Shown here one piece after another: positions 46,340 to 56,608 of a stretch of 64,000 bases of DNA. Source of the DNA: CAWANF01 sp963783355. Lineage in GTDB: Bacteria > Bacteroidota > Rhodothermia > Balneolales > DATFMH01. The notes below the pieces were generated by a model, which did no database searches, had not been told where the DNA came from, and saw nothing but the letters and a program-made list of their open reading frames with translations. The position numbers and the translations under genes were made by a program. Position 1 is the first letter of the stretch. The number at the start of each line of letters is the position of its first letter. Location: the NCBI GenBank assembly GCA_963783355.1, contig CAWANF010000007.1, positions 248,001 through 312,000 on the forward strand, in the 5' to 3' direction.

Positions 46340-46612
46340 ATGAAAAAGTCACGATTTAACGAATCCCAGATCATCACTATCCTTAACAAAAGGGAACAAG
46401 GACTCAAGGTTTCCCAAATTTGTCGGGAACACGGCATTAGTGAGGCTACCTTTTATAACTGGAAAGCTAAATATGACGGAATGAATGTGAGTGAGCTGAC
46501 CCGTCTGAAAGAACTCGAAGCGGAGAATGCCCGGTTCAAACGAATATACGCGGATCTGAGCCTGGTCCATCATGCCCTCAAAGATGCGGTTGAAAAAAAA
46601 GCCCATGCTTAG
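46340..46612 (+). mobile_element. IS3-family transposase OrfA, element truncated
   Basis: A 90-residue OrfA with the IS3 helix-turn-helix (RFNESQIITILNKREQ, ISEATFYNWKAKYDGM) and the leucine-zipper region. It ends in an A8 run (GAAAAAAAAGCC), the usual slippery site for -1 frameshifting into OrfB, but no OrfB follows: 36 bases later lies tRNA-Phe. The element is therefore a dead left fragment. Confidence 0.88.
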
Positions 46613-46648
46613 CTGTAATCAATTGCTAAACATGAGCTTTTGCAGGTG

Positions 46649-46721
<73 letters not shown>

Positions 46722-46799
46722 GCCATTTTTCGAGAACACAAATATAAAGGGTTTTATACCTTTATGAAAGAGCAGAATACCAAAAACTTCAGTTTTTGC

Positions 46800-48524
46800 T
46801 CAATTAGATTTTTTTTCACCGATTTTTATGTCTTTTATGCGAATCTGAATGGTCGTCCGGTTGTTCCAGGTATTTTCTTCCAGCACATACGCCATACTCA
46901 GGGATCCGTCTTTACAGGTCCGCACAGCGGGTAGATATTCATGCATATTGAAACCGATAGCTTCGAACGTAACTGAACCATTCTGGGCCACCTTCATCTT
47001 CAGGTGCCCGTTACCAACTACCGTGGGAGTACCGATGACCCGCAATCCCGAACTCACAAATAATGGCTTCATATTGTTCGGGCCATAGGGCTCGAACTGC
47101 CGCAACAACTTCCAGAACCGAACATCCACCTGACCTAAATCCAGGTTGGAATCGATCATCAGCTCCGGCTCAAAATCGTCCATAGACATCTGATCGTGAA
47201 CGATTTTATTAAAACGTTCACGGAATGTTTCCAGCTGATCTTCATTAAGCGTTAATCCCGCCGCATATTCATGTCCGCCAAACTGAACAAGTAAATCTTC
47301 ACACTTTTTCAATGCATTATAAATATTAAACCCTTTAATGCTGCGGGCTGAGCCTTTCACCATCCCGTCGACTGTACTCAACATAATCGTTGGACGGCAA
47401 TATTTATCGACCAGACGGGAAGCAACGATTCCGATCACTCCCAGATGCCACTCCGGATCGTGTAAAACAACCGAAGAATTCTTATCGATATCGAACTTGG
47501 CATCCAGCTGCTCCAGGGCTTTGTCCATCGTATCGGAATCAATTTTTCGGCGGCGAATATTTATGGCTTCCAGTTCCAGCGCCGAAGCACGGGCATCGGC
47601 ACTGTTATCGGCTATCAGTAATTCCACGGCGGCAGTGGCATCGCCCAAACGCCCGGCGGCATTGATTCTCGGGCCGATGGAAAACACAATCTGTGAGGTA
47701 CCGATATTCCCGGGTACCAGGTTTATCAGTTCCATCAGCGCTTTAATGCCCGGACGCGGATTGCTGTTAAGCATTTTCAGGCCTTCACGCATCAAAATCC
47801 GGTTTTCATCTACAATTGGTACTATATCGGAAGCGATAGAGATAGCCAACAAGTCTAAAAATTTGAAGGAATGATCTTCGGGTAATCCTAATTTTCGAAG
47901 GGTCGCCGTTACCAGTTTGAAAGCGACGCCAGCCCCCGACAATCCCTTGAACGGGTAATCACAGTCGGGACGTTTAGGATCCAAAACAGCCAAGGCGTCC
48001 GGAATGGCATCCCCGGCCGTGTGGTGATCGCAGATGATCATGTCCACACCTTCCTGACGTGCAAACTGGGCTTCATCAATGGCTGTTATACCGCAGTCCA
48101 CAGAAACTATCAGTCCGGCTTTTTGTTCTACGGCGTATTTGATACCATCTTCGGAGATACCATATCCCTCTTTAAACCGATGAGGAATATAAAATTCCAC
48201 TTTGCAGCCGAATTCTTTGAGAAAAGTGAACATGATAGATGTAGCAGTGGTGCCGTCGACATCATAATCGCCATAAACAACGATTTTTTCACTTTCCCGA
48301 ATGGCATGAGCCAGCCTGTTTGCCGCCAGCTCCATGTCTTTCATTAAGAACGGATCATGAATATTTTTCAGGTTCGGACGGAAGAATAATTTTGCCAGCT
48401 CAAAGGTAGAGATTCCCCGTATCGCCAATAGCCGGGCGATAGTTTCGGGAACACCCAACTCTTTCTGAAGAGCAGATACAGCATTCTCATCTTCCGTTTG
48501 TGCATATACCCAACGGAATGACAT
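46800..48524 (-). CDS. recJ: Single-stranded-DNA-specific exonuclease RecJ
   Basis: A 574-residue 5'-3' exonuclease acting in recombination and mismatch repair. DHH motifs are intact: VYGDYDVDGTTATSIM, VDCGITAIDEA, ICDHHTAGD and the DHHA1 glycine motif FGGHEYAAGL. A C-terminal OB domain (about 465-570) is present. tRNA-Phe lies about 80 bases downstream on the same strand. Confidence 0.96.
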   Translation of the reverse strand: MSFRWVYAQTEDENAVSALQKELGVPETIARLLAIRGISTFELAKLFFRPNLKNIHDPFLMKDMELAANRLAHAIRESEKIVVYGDYDVDGTTATSIMFTFLKEFGCKVEFYIPHRFKEGYGISEDGIKYAVEQKAGLIVSVDCGITAIDEAQFARQEGVDMIICDHHTAGDAIPDALAVLDPKRPDCDYPFKGLSGAGVAFKLVTATLRKLGLPEDHSFKFLDLLAISIASDIVPIVDENRILMREGLKMLNSNPRPGIKALMELINLVPGNIGTSQIVFSIGPRINAAGRLGDATAAVELLIADNSADARASALELEAINIRRRKIDSDTMDKALEQLDAKFDIDKNSSVVLHDPEWHLGVIGIVASRLVDKYCRPTIMLSTVDGMVKGSARSIKGFNIYNALKKCEDLLVQFGGHEYAAGLTLNEDQLETFRERFNKIVHDQMSMDDFEPELMIDSNLDLGQVDVRFWKLLRQFEPYGPNNMKPLFVSSGLRVIGTPTVVGNGHLKMKVAQNGSVTFEAIGFNMHEYLPAVRTCKDGSLSMAYVLEENTWNNRTTIQIRIKDIKIGEKKSN

Positions 48525-48911
48525 ATTGATTTATATTTTTTTTTCTTAAACATGAAGGGGTTATAGGCTTTCACACCAGTAACCAGAACCGTACTTAAAG
48601 CAGCACGATTAAATAATATCTTTCTTTAATAACGTAATTCAGATACTTTCCATTTTGTCTAAAATGACGACCGTACCTGTGAGTTCCACTTAGGGAACTC
48701 CTTTTTTAAAAAAATTCACTTAAAAATATAATCACAAATTTCACGAAAGAAACCATTATGCATGTCGTGAAACAATTATATTTGTAAATGTTACCTTAAC
48801 GGCCAGGAAACCAATTAATAACAAAGTAATGATAATTCGGGAATCTTATCTGCTAAGTTTACCTGTTATTTATTAAAATACTTATTTCTTATTTTTTCAA
48901 CCTTTTACCTC
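48525..48911 (+). other. Divergent intergenic region, nothing recognised
   Basis: AT-rich gap of nearly 390 bases between the divergent recJ and pheA genes. It must hold both promoters. I see no RNA gene, attenuator peptide or long repeat. Confidence 0.4.
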
Positions 48912-49757
48912 ATGTTGCAACCTATTATTTCTATACAGGGTGAAGCAGGTTCCTATCACCAGGAAGCTGCATTAAACTTGTTTCCCAACCCACAGTTTTT
49001 ATATCGCGATCGTTTTCGTGACGTTTTTTTAGATGGACAATCGGGCAGGGCCGACTTCCTGATTATCGCTATTGAAAATTCCCTGGCCGGATCACTTATG
49101 TTCAATTATGACTTGCTGGCCGAATTCCGGATTCCTATCATCGGCGAAACTTATATGGCCATCCATCACCAGCTTATAGGATTACCAGAAACCTCTCTTT
49201 CAGAAATTAAAGAGATTTGGTCTCACCCGATGGCTATTGCACAATGTTCGGTATTTCTCAATACATTAAATGCCAATATCCTGGAAAAAGCAGATACCGC
49301 AGGCTCCGTTCGGCTTGTTAAAGAAATGAACCATCATAATATGGCAGCTATAGCAGGAAAAGCAGCAGCTCAAATCTATGGAATGAACATTCTCGCTGAA
49401 AACATCGAGACCGATCCGGAAAATTATACCCGGTTTTTAGTGCTCTCCAACAAGCATAAAATCAATCATGATAAAGGCAGTCCGATGAAAACCTCTCTGT
49501 ATTGCCGGCTCGATGACAAACCCGGTGCATTGTTGAATTTATTACAACCTATAACTGAGGCCAAAATCAATTTGTCAATGATCGAATCACGCCCTCGCCA
49601 CGGCAAACCCTGGAAATATGATTTTTACCTGGATCTGAATGTTGATGCTGCCAGTCAGAATGGAATGAAGTTATTAGAAATCCTTAAACAGCATTCAAAA
49701 TCACTAATTTTGTTAGGATCTTATCCGAATCTGGATAGGCAAATTGATTATTATTGA
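48912..49757 (+). CDS. pheA: Prephenate dehydratase
   Basis: A 281-residue monofunctional enzyme converting prephenate to phenylpyruvate in phenylalanine synthesis. The catalytic domain (1-180) has IAIENSLAGS and the NYTRFLVLS motif with the essential Thr-Arg-Phe; the C-terminal ACT domain (about 192-275) carries the GALLNLL and IESRPRHGKPWKYDFYLD phenylalanine-binding motifs. No chorismate mutase domain is fused. Confidence 0.95.
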   Translation: MLQPIISIQGEAGSYHQEAALNLFPNPQFLYRDRFRDVFLDGQSGRADFLIIAIENSLAGSLMFNYDLLAEFRIPIIGETYMAIHHQLIGLPETSLSEIKEIWSHPMAIAQCSVFLNTLNANILEKADTAGSVRLVKEMNHHNMAAIAGKAAAQIYGMNILAENIETDPENYTRFLVLSNKHKINHDKGSPMKTSLYCRLDDKPGALLNLLQPITEAKINLSMIESRPRHGKPWKYDFYLDLNVDAASQNGMKLLEILKQHSKSLILLGSYPNLDRQIDYY

Positions 49758-50037
49758 TTAATTTTTTTACCAAAATCATTTGAGCGTTTACGAGTCGGTA
49801 TTTAATATATCGTCTTCAGGATTTTAACTATTTTGAACTGTTTAAAGAGAGACATAGAAATATCAATTTTCCTATTACCACCAGTAAGATTGTGGGGAGT
49901 TTATACTTTCATCCCAATTAATTTATCTTAACAGCGAATTTTATTTTATATTATGGAAGCGCTTTTTTGATTTGTATTGTACATTTATATAGATAAACAA
50001 ATTTTTTAATCGTTATTAACCAGAAATTAAAATTATC

Positions 50038-51195
50038 ATGGATTTAACCACTATCACAAAACATGAAATAGATCCTAATTTCCAAATATTTAGTGAATTG
50101 GAGACGAAAGAGCATGAGCAAGTTGTTATTTGTTCCGATCCTAAAGTAGGTTTGAGGGCTATCATAGCTATTCATAATACGGCATTAGGTCCGGCTTTGG
50201 GCGGTACACGCATGTGGCCATACAAATCTGAAGAAGAAGCAATGCGTGACGTTCTGCGTTTGTCCCGTGGAATGACATATAAAGCGGCTGTTGCCGGATT
50301 GAATCTTGGAGGCGGAAAAGCTGTTATCATCGGGGATCCAAGCAAAGACAAGAGTGAAGCATTATTCCGTGCTTACGGACGGTTTGTCGAAGGTTTGGGC
50401 GGACGTTACATCACAGCCGAGGATGTTGGCACCGATATCCAGTCGATGGAATGGGTAAGGATGGAAACGAAATATGTAACCGGCATTTCGCGCGCATTAG
50501 GCGGAAGCGGCGATCCTTCTTCTGTAACAGCTCTCGGAACCTATATGGGCATGAAAGCATGCGCTCATAAACAATACGGAAGTGATTCGCTCAAGGGTAG
50601 GAAAATTGCAATACAGGGTGCCGGACATGTCAGTTCTTACCTGGCTAACTTGTTGAAAAAAGAAGGAGCCAAACTTTATATCACTGACATTTATGAAGAT
50701 AAAGTCAAAAATATTGTTGATGAAACCGGTGCAACCGCTGTAAAACCAGATGAAATCTATGGTCTGGATGTTGATATTTTCAGCCCGTGCGCTCTGGGTG
50801 GAATTATTAATTCGGAAACAATTCCGGCTCTGAAGTGTAATATCATCGCAGGCTGCGCTAACAATCAGCTGGACGATGAAGAGATTCACGGCCAAATGCT
50901 GATTGACCGGGAAATCATGTACGCTCCCGATTATGTCATCAATGCCGGTGGCCTCATCAACGTGGCCAATGAGCTGGAAGGATATAATTATGATCGGGCC
51001 CACGAGCAGGCCGCACGCATATACGATGTGATTCTCGATATCCTGAATCATGCCGAAGAATACAATATACCAACGTATGTAGCTTCTAATGAATTGGCGG
51101 AACGCCGGTTAAAACAAATCGGACGCTTACGCCAGATTTATGCTTCCAAAAGCGAGTTCTCTGGCCGCCTGGGGGAGCTAAATCGCCGTTGCTAA
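50038..51195 (+). CDS. Leucine dehydrogenase (Glu/Leu/Phe/Val dehydrogenase family)
   Basis: A 385-residue NAD-dependent amino acid dehydrogenase that interconverts branched-chain amino acids and 2-oxo acids. The catalytic Lys94 lies in NLGGGKAVIIGDP; the NAD domain has IQGAGHVSSYLANLLKKEGA and GCANNQLDDEEI. Length and motifs fit leucine rather than phenylalanine dehydrogenase, although the substrate should not be taken as certain. It follows pheA in the same direction with a 280-base gap. Confidence 0.9.
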   Translation: MDLTTITKHEIDPNFQIFSELETKEHEQVVICSDPKVGLRAIIAIHNTALGPALGGTRMWPYKSEEEAMRDVLRLSRGMTYKAAVAGLNLGGGKAVIIGDPSKDKSEALFRAYGRFVEGLGGRYITAEDVGTDIQSMEWVRMETKYVTGISRALGGSGDPSSVTALGTYMGMKACAHKQYGSDSLKGRKIAIQGAGHVSSYLANLLKKEGAKLYITDIYEDKVKNIVDETGATAVKPDEIYGLDVDIFSPCALGGIINSETIPALKCNIIAGCANNQLDDEEIHGQMLIDREIMYAPDYVINAGGLINVANELEGYNYDRAHEQAARIYDVILDILNHAEEYNIPTYVASNELAERRLKQIGRLRQIYASKSEFSGRLGELNRRC

Positions 51196-51220
51196 AAAGT
51201 AAGATTCGTTAAACTTTTGA

Positions 51221-51253
51221 AAAGGCGTGTCGGCAACCCGATGCGCCTTTTTT
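51221..51253 (+). terminator. Rho-independent terminator after leucine dehydrogenase
   Basis: AAAGGCGTGTCGG and CCCGATGCGCCTTTTTT form a long stem with one bulge, followed by a run of six T, about 25 bases after the stop codon. Confidence 0.8.
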
Positions 51254-51355
51254 ATGAAACACGGACAAAACGGATGAGGCCGATATTCACTGAATTGTAT
51301 ATAAAAACCGAAATACTTCCTACAGATGATATTTCATTTTAAGAAAAGACTTTAT

Positions 51356-51395
51356 TTCCGCGTGAATCCTCTTAATCTGTGTTATCCGTGTTCTA
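51356..51395 (+). repeat. Short dispersed repeat resembling the palindrome at 16665
   Basis: TTCCGCGTGAATCC, CTGTGTTATCCGTGTTC shares its word order with the right half of the palindrome at 16665-16730 (ATTCCGTGATACTTTGTGTA, ATCCGTG). It lies in the otherwise empty 51196-51517 gap. The relationship is suggestive only. Confidence 0.35.
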
Positions 51396-51517
51396 TCCTC
51401 CAATATTTCCTCTTTTTTTCGTATTTTATCCACTGAATTTGATCCGGTTTAAAACATTATCATTTCTATCCAACGAGCGTCATCACTCGAAAAATCATTT
51501 TTTACAGACTTATTTTC

Positions 51518-52420
51518 ATGAATAAAAAACAAGCATTTTTAAGAAAAGATCGCATCATCAAAGGAATCACAAACGACGGTTTTTTCAAAGTTTCGGTCGT
51601 TAAAACAACTGAAGTGGTTGCCGAAGCTCAAAAACGGCATAATCTGTCACTGCTAAACACCGTGATCCTTGGCCGCGCCCTAACCGGGGTCATGTTGATG
51701 GCTTCCGAACTGAAAGGAGAAGAACGTGTGCAATTGCGCGTAGATGGTGATGGTCCAATTGAAATGCTGGTTACCGAAGCAAACAGCATCGGTGAAATTC
51801 GTGGCTATGTTCAAAATCCGGAAGCCGAAATTGAATATACAACTGAAACAAATCTGGGTGACGGCCTCGGAAATGGAACACTGAGTTTCTCGAAAATTTT
51901 ATATAATGAAGCCAAGCCGATCACCGGTATCGTCAACTTAATTGACGGTAATTTGAATAGCGATCTTGTCCATTACCTGCTTCAATCCGAACAGGTACCT
52001 TCTGCTATTTCCCTTGATGTGCAAATTGATCCCGATGGAAAAGTACTGGAAGCCGGCGGAATCCTCATTCAGGCACTGCCCGACTCACCGGAAGAAAATA
52101 TCATTCAATTAGAAGAAAACCTGAAGAAAATGGAACCGATCGGATTGCTTCTCAATGAGGGTAAATACATCGATGATATTATGAATATGGCTGTGAATCC
52201 TTATGAAGTAAAAGAACTGACGCGATATCCGGTACATTTCTATTGCCGATGCAGCAAAGATCGTTTCAAAGATGCCCTGTCTATGATGACATATGACGAC
52301 CTTAAAGAAATTGGAGATGATGGCCAGGAACTCGTCTGTCATTATTGTAACGAACACTATTATTTCAATAGTGATGAGATCGAAGAAATCATCCAGAATG
52401 CAAAAATTAAGTTGAACTGA
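51518..52420 (+). CDS. hslO: Redox-regulated chaperone Hsp33
   Basis: A 300-residue chaperone that unfolds and becomes active under oxidation and heat. The N-terminal domain contains the family stretch HNLSLLNTVILGRALTG; the C-terminal zinc domain has HFYCRCSKDRF and ELVCHYCNEHYYF, giving the four zinc ligands as C-x-C and C-x2-C. Confidence 0.96.
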   Translation: MNKKQAFLRKDRIIKGITNDGFFKVSVVKTTEVVAEAQKRHNLSLLNTVILGRALTGVMLMASELKGEERVQLRVDGDGPIEMLVTEANSIGEIRGYVQNPEAEIEYTTETNLGDGLGNGTLSFSKILYNEAKPITGIVNLIDGNLNSDLVHYLLQSEQVPSAISLDVQIDPDGKVLEAGGILIQALPDSPEENIIQLEENLKKMEPIGLLLNEGKYIDDIMNMAVNPYEVKELTRYPVHFYCRCSKDRFKDALSMMTYDDLKEIGDDGQELVCHYCNEHYYFNSDEIEEIIQNAKIKLN

Positions 52421-52531
52421 TACAGTTCTTTGCACCAATCAGGCAGGTGAAATAATCTCTATTTTACGATAGTTTTTAAAGCCGGATTTAATTATTTTGA
52501 ATCAATCTAAATAATTAGCGAAAGGCTTGTT

Positions 52532-53830
52532 ATGAAAACGAAACAGGTCGTAATAGTGGGCGGCGGTTTTGGAGGAATCAACTGCGCCAGGATGTTGACT
52601 GACAAATCTCTTCAGGTCACTATTATCGATAAAACCAATCACCATCTCTTCCAGCCATTATTATACCAGGTAGCCACGGCAGCCCTTTCTCCCGGCGATA
52701 TCGCTTCACCAATCCGGGCTATTTTCAGTAATCGAAAGAATATTCGGATAATCATGGGTGAAGTAACGGGTATCCATAAAGAACATCAGAATGTCACTTT
52801 GAAAGATGGCCGGGTTATTCCTTACGATTACCTCATCCTGGCACCAGGCTCACAGTATAATTACTTTGGACATGATAACTGGAGTGATATGGCGCCCGGA
52901 TTAAAATCATTATCTGATGCACTGGATATACGTGAACGAATTCTCATTTCACTGGAACATGCCGAACAATTAGCTACAGAAAATGAGCGAGAACCCTATT
53001 TAACATTTGCCATTATTGGAGGCGGTCCAACAGGCGTTGAAATGGCAGGGGCCATCGCAGAAATTGTGAAACGAAATATGCTTCGCGATTTTCACAATAT
53101 CCATCCGGAAAAAACTCAAATTTATCTCATTGAAGCAGCCGGAAGTATCCTGTCAGCATTTTCAAGCAAGTTATCTGATAAAGCAAAATCCGTCCTGGAA
53201 AAAATGGGGGTCCGGGTACTTGTTAATAATCCCGTTACAGAGATTACAAGAGAAGGTGTTAGATTGAAGGATTGGTTCATCCGTACTCCGAATGTCATAT
53301 GGGCGGCGGGGGTCACGGCTTCACCACTATTAAAATCGTTAGGGCTCCCACTCGAGAAAGGTGAAAAAATTGCGGTCGAAAAAGATTTATCGATTCCCGG
53401 TTACCCGGATATTTTTGTCATTGGCGATTCCGCCGCATATAAAGAGGAAAATATTTATTTACCGGCTTTAGCTCCTGTAGCTATCCAGCAGGGACGATTT
53501 GTCGGAAGGTTAATCAATAAAGGACGTTCATCCACTAAGGCTTTTCATTATGTTGACAAAGGAACGATGGCAACCATCGGAAGGGCGCGTGCTGTAGCTG
53601 AAATCAGGAATTTTAAAATCAGCGGATTGCTGGCATGGCTGGCGTGGTCATTTATTCATATTTTCTTCTTAATCGGATTTCGAAATCGTTTTCGGGTGAT
53701 GGCCGAATGGATATGGTATTATATCAGTTTTCGAAGAGGAGTCAGGTTGATTACCGACCGGAAAATGCTATCGGACAAACTGAACGAGGGAAAAGAGTGG
53801 CCGGTGGGAAAGACTGAATTCGTCGGGTGA
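52532..53830 (+). CDS. ndh: Type II NADH:quinone oxidoreductase
   Basis: A 432-residue single-subunit, non-proton-pumping respiratory dehydrogenase. FAD motif IVGGGFGGINCA, NADH motif IIGGGPTGVEMAGAIAE, and IFVIGDSAAY are all present; the C-terminus carries the membrane segment LAWLAWSFIHIFFLIGF. An AAAGG site precedes the ATG. It is not linked to other respiratory genes in the window. Confidence 0.94.
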   Translation: MKTKQVVIVGGGFGGINCARMLTDKSLQVTIIDKTNHHLFQPLLYQVATAALSPGDIASPIRAIFSNRKNIRIIMGEVTGIHKEHQNVTLKDGRVIPYDYLILAPGSQYNYFGHDNWSDMAPGLKSLSDALDIRERILISLEHAEQLATENEREPYLTFAIIGGGPTGVEMAGAIAEIVKRNMLRDFHNIHPEKTQIYLIEAAGSILSAFSSKLSDKAKSVLEKMGVRVLVNNPVTEITREGVRLKDWFIRTPNVIWAAGVTASPLLKSLGLPLEKGEKIAVEKDLSIPGYPDIFVIGDSAAYKEENIYLPALAPVAIQQGRFVGRLINKGRSSTKAFHYVDKGTMATIGRARAVAEIRNFKISGLLAWLAWSFIHIFFLIGFRNRFRVMAEWIWYYISFRRGVRLITDRKMLSDKLNEGKEWPVGKTEFVG

Positions 53831-53882
53831 ATAATTGACATACCTCTAACCCCACAATATTCTATTCGCTACTTCCGGATGG

Positions 53883-53903
53883 ATCCTGAATCCAGTTCAG
53901 GAT
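53883..53903. terminator. Hairpin between convergent ndh and dapB
   Basis: ATCCTGAA-TCCAG-TTCAGGAT is a perfect 8-base stem in the 101-base gap between convergent genes; likely a bidirectional transcript end, although no T run follows on either strand. Confidence 0.5.
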
Positions 53904-53931
53904 GACATCATTACTGGGTGTTGGTGACGCC

Positions 53932-54681
53932 TTACGCCAATTCTTCGACGATATCTTCAATCAAATAAAAACCGGGCTTTTCGTGGTTCATTAACCATTC
54001 TGCTGCTTTTAGTGCCCCGGAAGCAAAAGCATCCCGTGAACGTGAGCGATGTGTGATCTCAATATCATCGTAAGGAGAGTTGATCCGCAACTGGTGATCG
54101 CCGAAAACCGAACCTAATCGCTGCGAAGTTACATACAATTGATCGGGATCCACTTTTCCCTGTTCCGGGACTCCTTTAACGATTCCCGTTTTACCTTCCG
54201 AACCTTTCAGCCACTGTTCAGCCAGGGTTAATGCTGTACCACTGGGAGCATCTGCTTTCTGATTATGATGAACTTCGTGCAATGCACTATCGAACATTGG
54301 GTTACGTCCATATAATTCTGCTGCACGACGGATTAATTTAGCAAATAGCTGAACCCCAACAGAAAAATTCGAGCCATACAATAATCGTCCGCCTTTTTCC
54401 TCACATATTGCAGAAATCTCATCTTTATGATCGAGCCAGCCGGTCGTACCAACAACCAGGGGCTTCCCGATTTCAAGCACTTTTTTGATGTTCATTAATA
54501 CAACAGAAGGGTGACTGAAATCGATAACGACATCCGCTTCTTTTAAATTTTCATGTGTAATCCCGGAACCATCCGCATTATTGTATTCATCCAGAATTTG
54601 AACGATCTCAATGTCTTGTTCCTCCGATAAGGCATGGATACGTTTCCCCATTTTTCCGTATCCAATCAACACAATATTCAT
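53932..54681 (-). CDS. dapB: 4-hydroxy-tetrahydrodipicolinate reductase
   Basis: A 249-residue enzyme of the lysine/diaminopimelate pathway. NAD(P) motif LIGYGKMGKRIHAL, VVGTTGWLDH, the active-site EVHHNQKADAPSGTA. It is 37 bases downstream of lysC on the minus strand, so the first and a later step of lysine synthesis are co-transcribed. Confidence 0.95.
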   Translation of the reverse strand: MNIVLIGYGKMGKRIHALSEEQDIEIVQILDEYNNADGSGITHENLKEADVVIDFSHPSVVLMNIKKVLEIGKPLVVGTTGWLDHKDEISAICEEKGGRLLYGSNFSVGVQLFAKLIRRAAELYGRNPMFDSALHEVHHNQKADAPSGTALTLAEQWLKGSEGKTGIVKGVPEQGKVDPDQLYVTSQRLGSVFGDHQLRINSPYDDIEITHRSRSRDAFASGALKAAEWLMNHEKPGFYLIEDIVEELA

Positions 54682-54718
54682 TTAAATACCTTTCTCATGC
54701 TTTAAAAGCTATTATTTT

Positions 54719-56077
54719 TTATTTGAAAAATTCATCGTGCAACGCCTGAACGGCAGGAATTGCATTATCATTATCAACAATCAATGACAGGTTAATATCA
54801 GAGCTTCCCTGCGAGATCATATGAATCGGAATATCTTCGAGTGCCCCAAATGAACGACTTGCCAATCCCTTGGAATCCAGAAAATTACGTCCAACAACAC
54901 TGATTAGTGTTTGATGCTCGCGAATGCTCACATTACCAATCTTACGCAGCTCTTTTATCACCTGATCCAGGTTCCTGGAGTTATCCACCGACATAGAAAT
55001 GGAAACCTCTGAAGTGCTGACTAAATCCACAGAAACCCTGTACTCTTCATAAATATTGAAAACCCGTGCCAGGAAACCATAAGCCATCAACATACGGGAT
55101 GAAGCGATTGTCACCACCGTAATATCTTTTTTAAATGCGATGGCACGAATGATATCCGAAGTCGGAACATCGGAAGCAATACGGGTTCCGATTTGTTCGG
55201 GTTTGAATGTATTCTTTATGAAAACCGGGATATTTTTTTCAACAGCAGGCTGAATGGTAGCGGGATGCAACACTTTAGCCCCAAAATAAGCCAGCTCTGC
55301 CGCCTCGTTGAAACTGATAGCATCGATAAACCGGGCATTTTTAATGTAACGGGGATCACTGGTAAACATACCGTCCACATCGGTCCATATTTCGATGGAC
55401 TCGGCATCCAGTGCCATTCCAAATAAACTGGCTGAATAATCTGATCCACCACGCCCGAGTGTGGTAATTTCACCGGTTTCGTTACTCCCGAAAAAGCCGC
55501 CCACAATGGGTATATGGTCATTTTCTACCTGAACCCTGAGTATGGAAACCGACTCGTTGATCCGTTTCAAATCGGGTGTCGCTTTACCGAAATCAGAATT
55601 TGTTTTGAGAACGTCGCTGGCGTTGATAAATACCGTAGGCATCCCGATGGCTTTACCACATTCGGCAAGTAAAAAGGACGATAAACGCTCACCGATACTG
55701 GAAACGAGATCCATCGACTTTGGAGTATATTCGCCGAGCGTATTAATTCCGAGTAAATAATTATTGAGAACCTTAATCTGCCCTTCAATCCATTCTGTGC
55801 AACGATTTAAAATCTCTTCGGATTCAGCTACATCGTTATTTTTCAAAAAATTCGTAACGATAGCCCGATGTTTTTTATCGATTTGCAGGCTCATCTCGTA
55901 GGCATCTTCCAAACGGCCAATCCTGGCCAGCTCTGCTGCCTGTAATAAACTATTTGTTGTTCCGGACGTCGCCGAAACCACTATAACGGGCTGGTTATAA
56001 CTTTTAATAATACCCAATATCTGCAACCACGACTGTTCATCAGCCATGGATGTACCGCCAAACTTCAATACTTTCAT
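54719..56077 (-). CDS. lysC: Aspartate kinase (monofunctional)
   Basis: A 452-residue kinase starting the aspartate pathway. Kinase domain (1-290): KFGGTSMADE, LGRGGSDYSASLF, EIWTDVDGMFTSDPR; then two ACT units (about 310-450) for feedback control by lysine or threonine. No homoserine dehydrogenase is fused. Upstream of and co-oriented with dapB. Confidence 0.94.
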   Translation of the reverse strand: MKVLKFGGTSMADEQSWLQILGIIKSYNQPVIVVSATSGTTNSLLQAAELARIGRLEDAYEMSLQIDKKHRAIVTNFLKNNDVAESEEILNRCTEWIEGQIKVLNNYLLGINTLGEYTPKSMDLVSSIGERLSSFLLAECGKAIGMPTVFINASDVLKTNSDFGKATPDLKRINESVSILRVQVENDHIPIVGGFFGSNETGEITTLGRGGSDYSASLFGMALDAESIEIWTDVDGMFTSDPRYIKNARFIDAISFNEAAELAYFGAKVLHPATIQPAVEKNIPVFIKNTFKPEQIGTRIASDVPTSDIIRAIAFKKDITVVTIASSRMLMAYGFLARVFNIYEEYRVSVDLVSTSEVSISMSVDNSRNLDQVIKELRKIGNVSIREHQTLISVVGRNFLDSKGLASRSFGALEDIPIHMISQGSSDINLSLIVDNDNAIPAVQALHDEFFK

Positions 56078-56160
56078 TTAATTACTGTAAAGATCAAATA
56101 GGTTAAAGTTAATCGAAAGGAAATGATAATAATAAACAGCCGATAAAAATTACTCTATTC

Positions 56161-56535
56161 TCATGTACTGAAAGAGCTTCCGCATCCGCAGGTTGATTGT
56201 GCATTCGGATTGTCGAATGTAAATCCACGGTTATCAAGCCCTTCACTGAAATCGAGTATCGTCCCCTCCAGGTACATCAGATGTCTTTTATCGATGATCA
56301 GAGAAAAAGCTTTATAATCAAAAATTTCGTCATACTCTTTCTTCTCATCAATATCAAGAACATAGCTTAAACCGGAACAACCGCCCCCTTTTACGCCTAC
56401 ACGTAAATAATGGTTTTGTGGTATTTTTTCCCCGGCAAGAATCTTCTTTAATTGCTCGACGGCTGGTTTCGTTATGGTAATCGGCTCTGATGTTGAGGTA
56501 TTGAAAAAAATATCTGTTAAATTTTCTTGTGCCAT
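56161..56535 (-). CDS. A-type iron-sulfur carrier (IscA/ErpA/SufA-like)
   Basis: A 124-residue Fe-S carrier. The three conserved cysteines appear as GGCSGLSYVLD and the terminal TCGCGSSFS. It should pass assembled clusters to apo-targets; LipA, encoded a few kilobases upstream on the same strand, is a typical client of this family. Which A-type name applies cannot be told from sequence alone. Confidence 0.93.
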   Translation of the reverse strand: MAQENLTDIFFNTSTSEPITITKPAVEQLKKILAGEKIPQNHYLRVGVKGGGCSGLSYVLDIDEKKEYDEIFDYKAFSLIIDKRHLMYLEGTILDFSEGLDNRGFTFDNPNAQSTCGCGSSFST

Positions 56536-56608
56536 TGCTTGAGATACTTAAAGAATGAATATCCTTATAAGGTAATAAATTTAAGCGTTTAATGTTGTAA
56601 CGGGATAT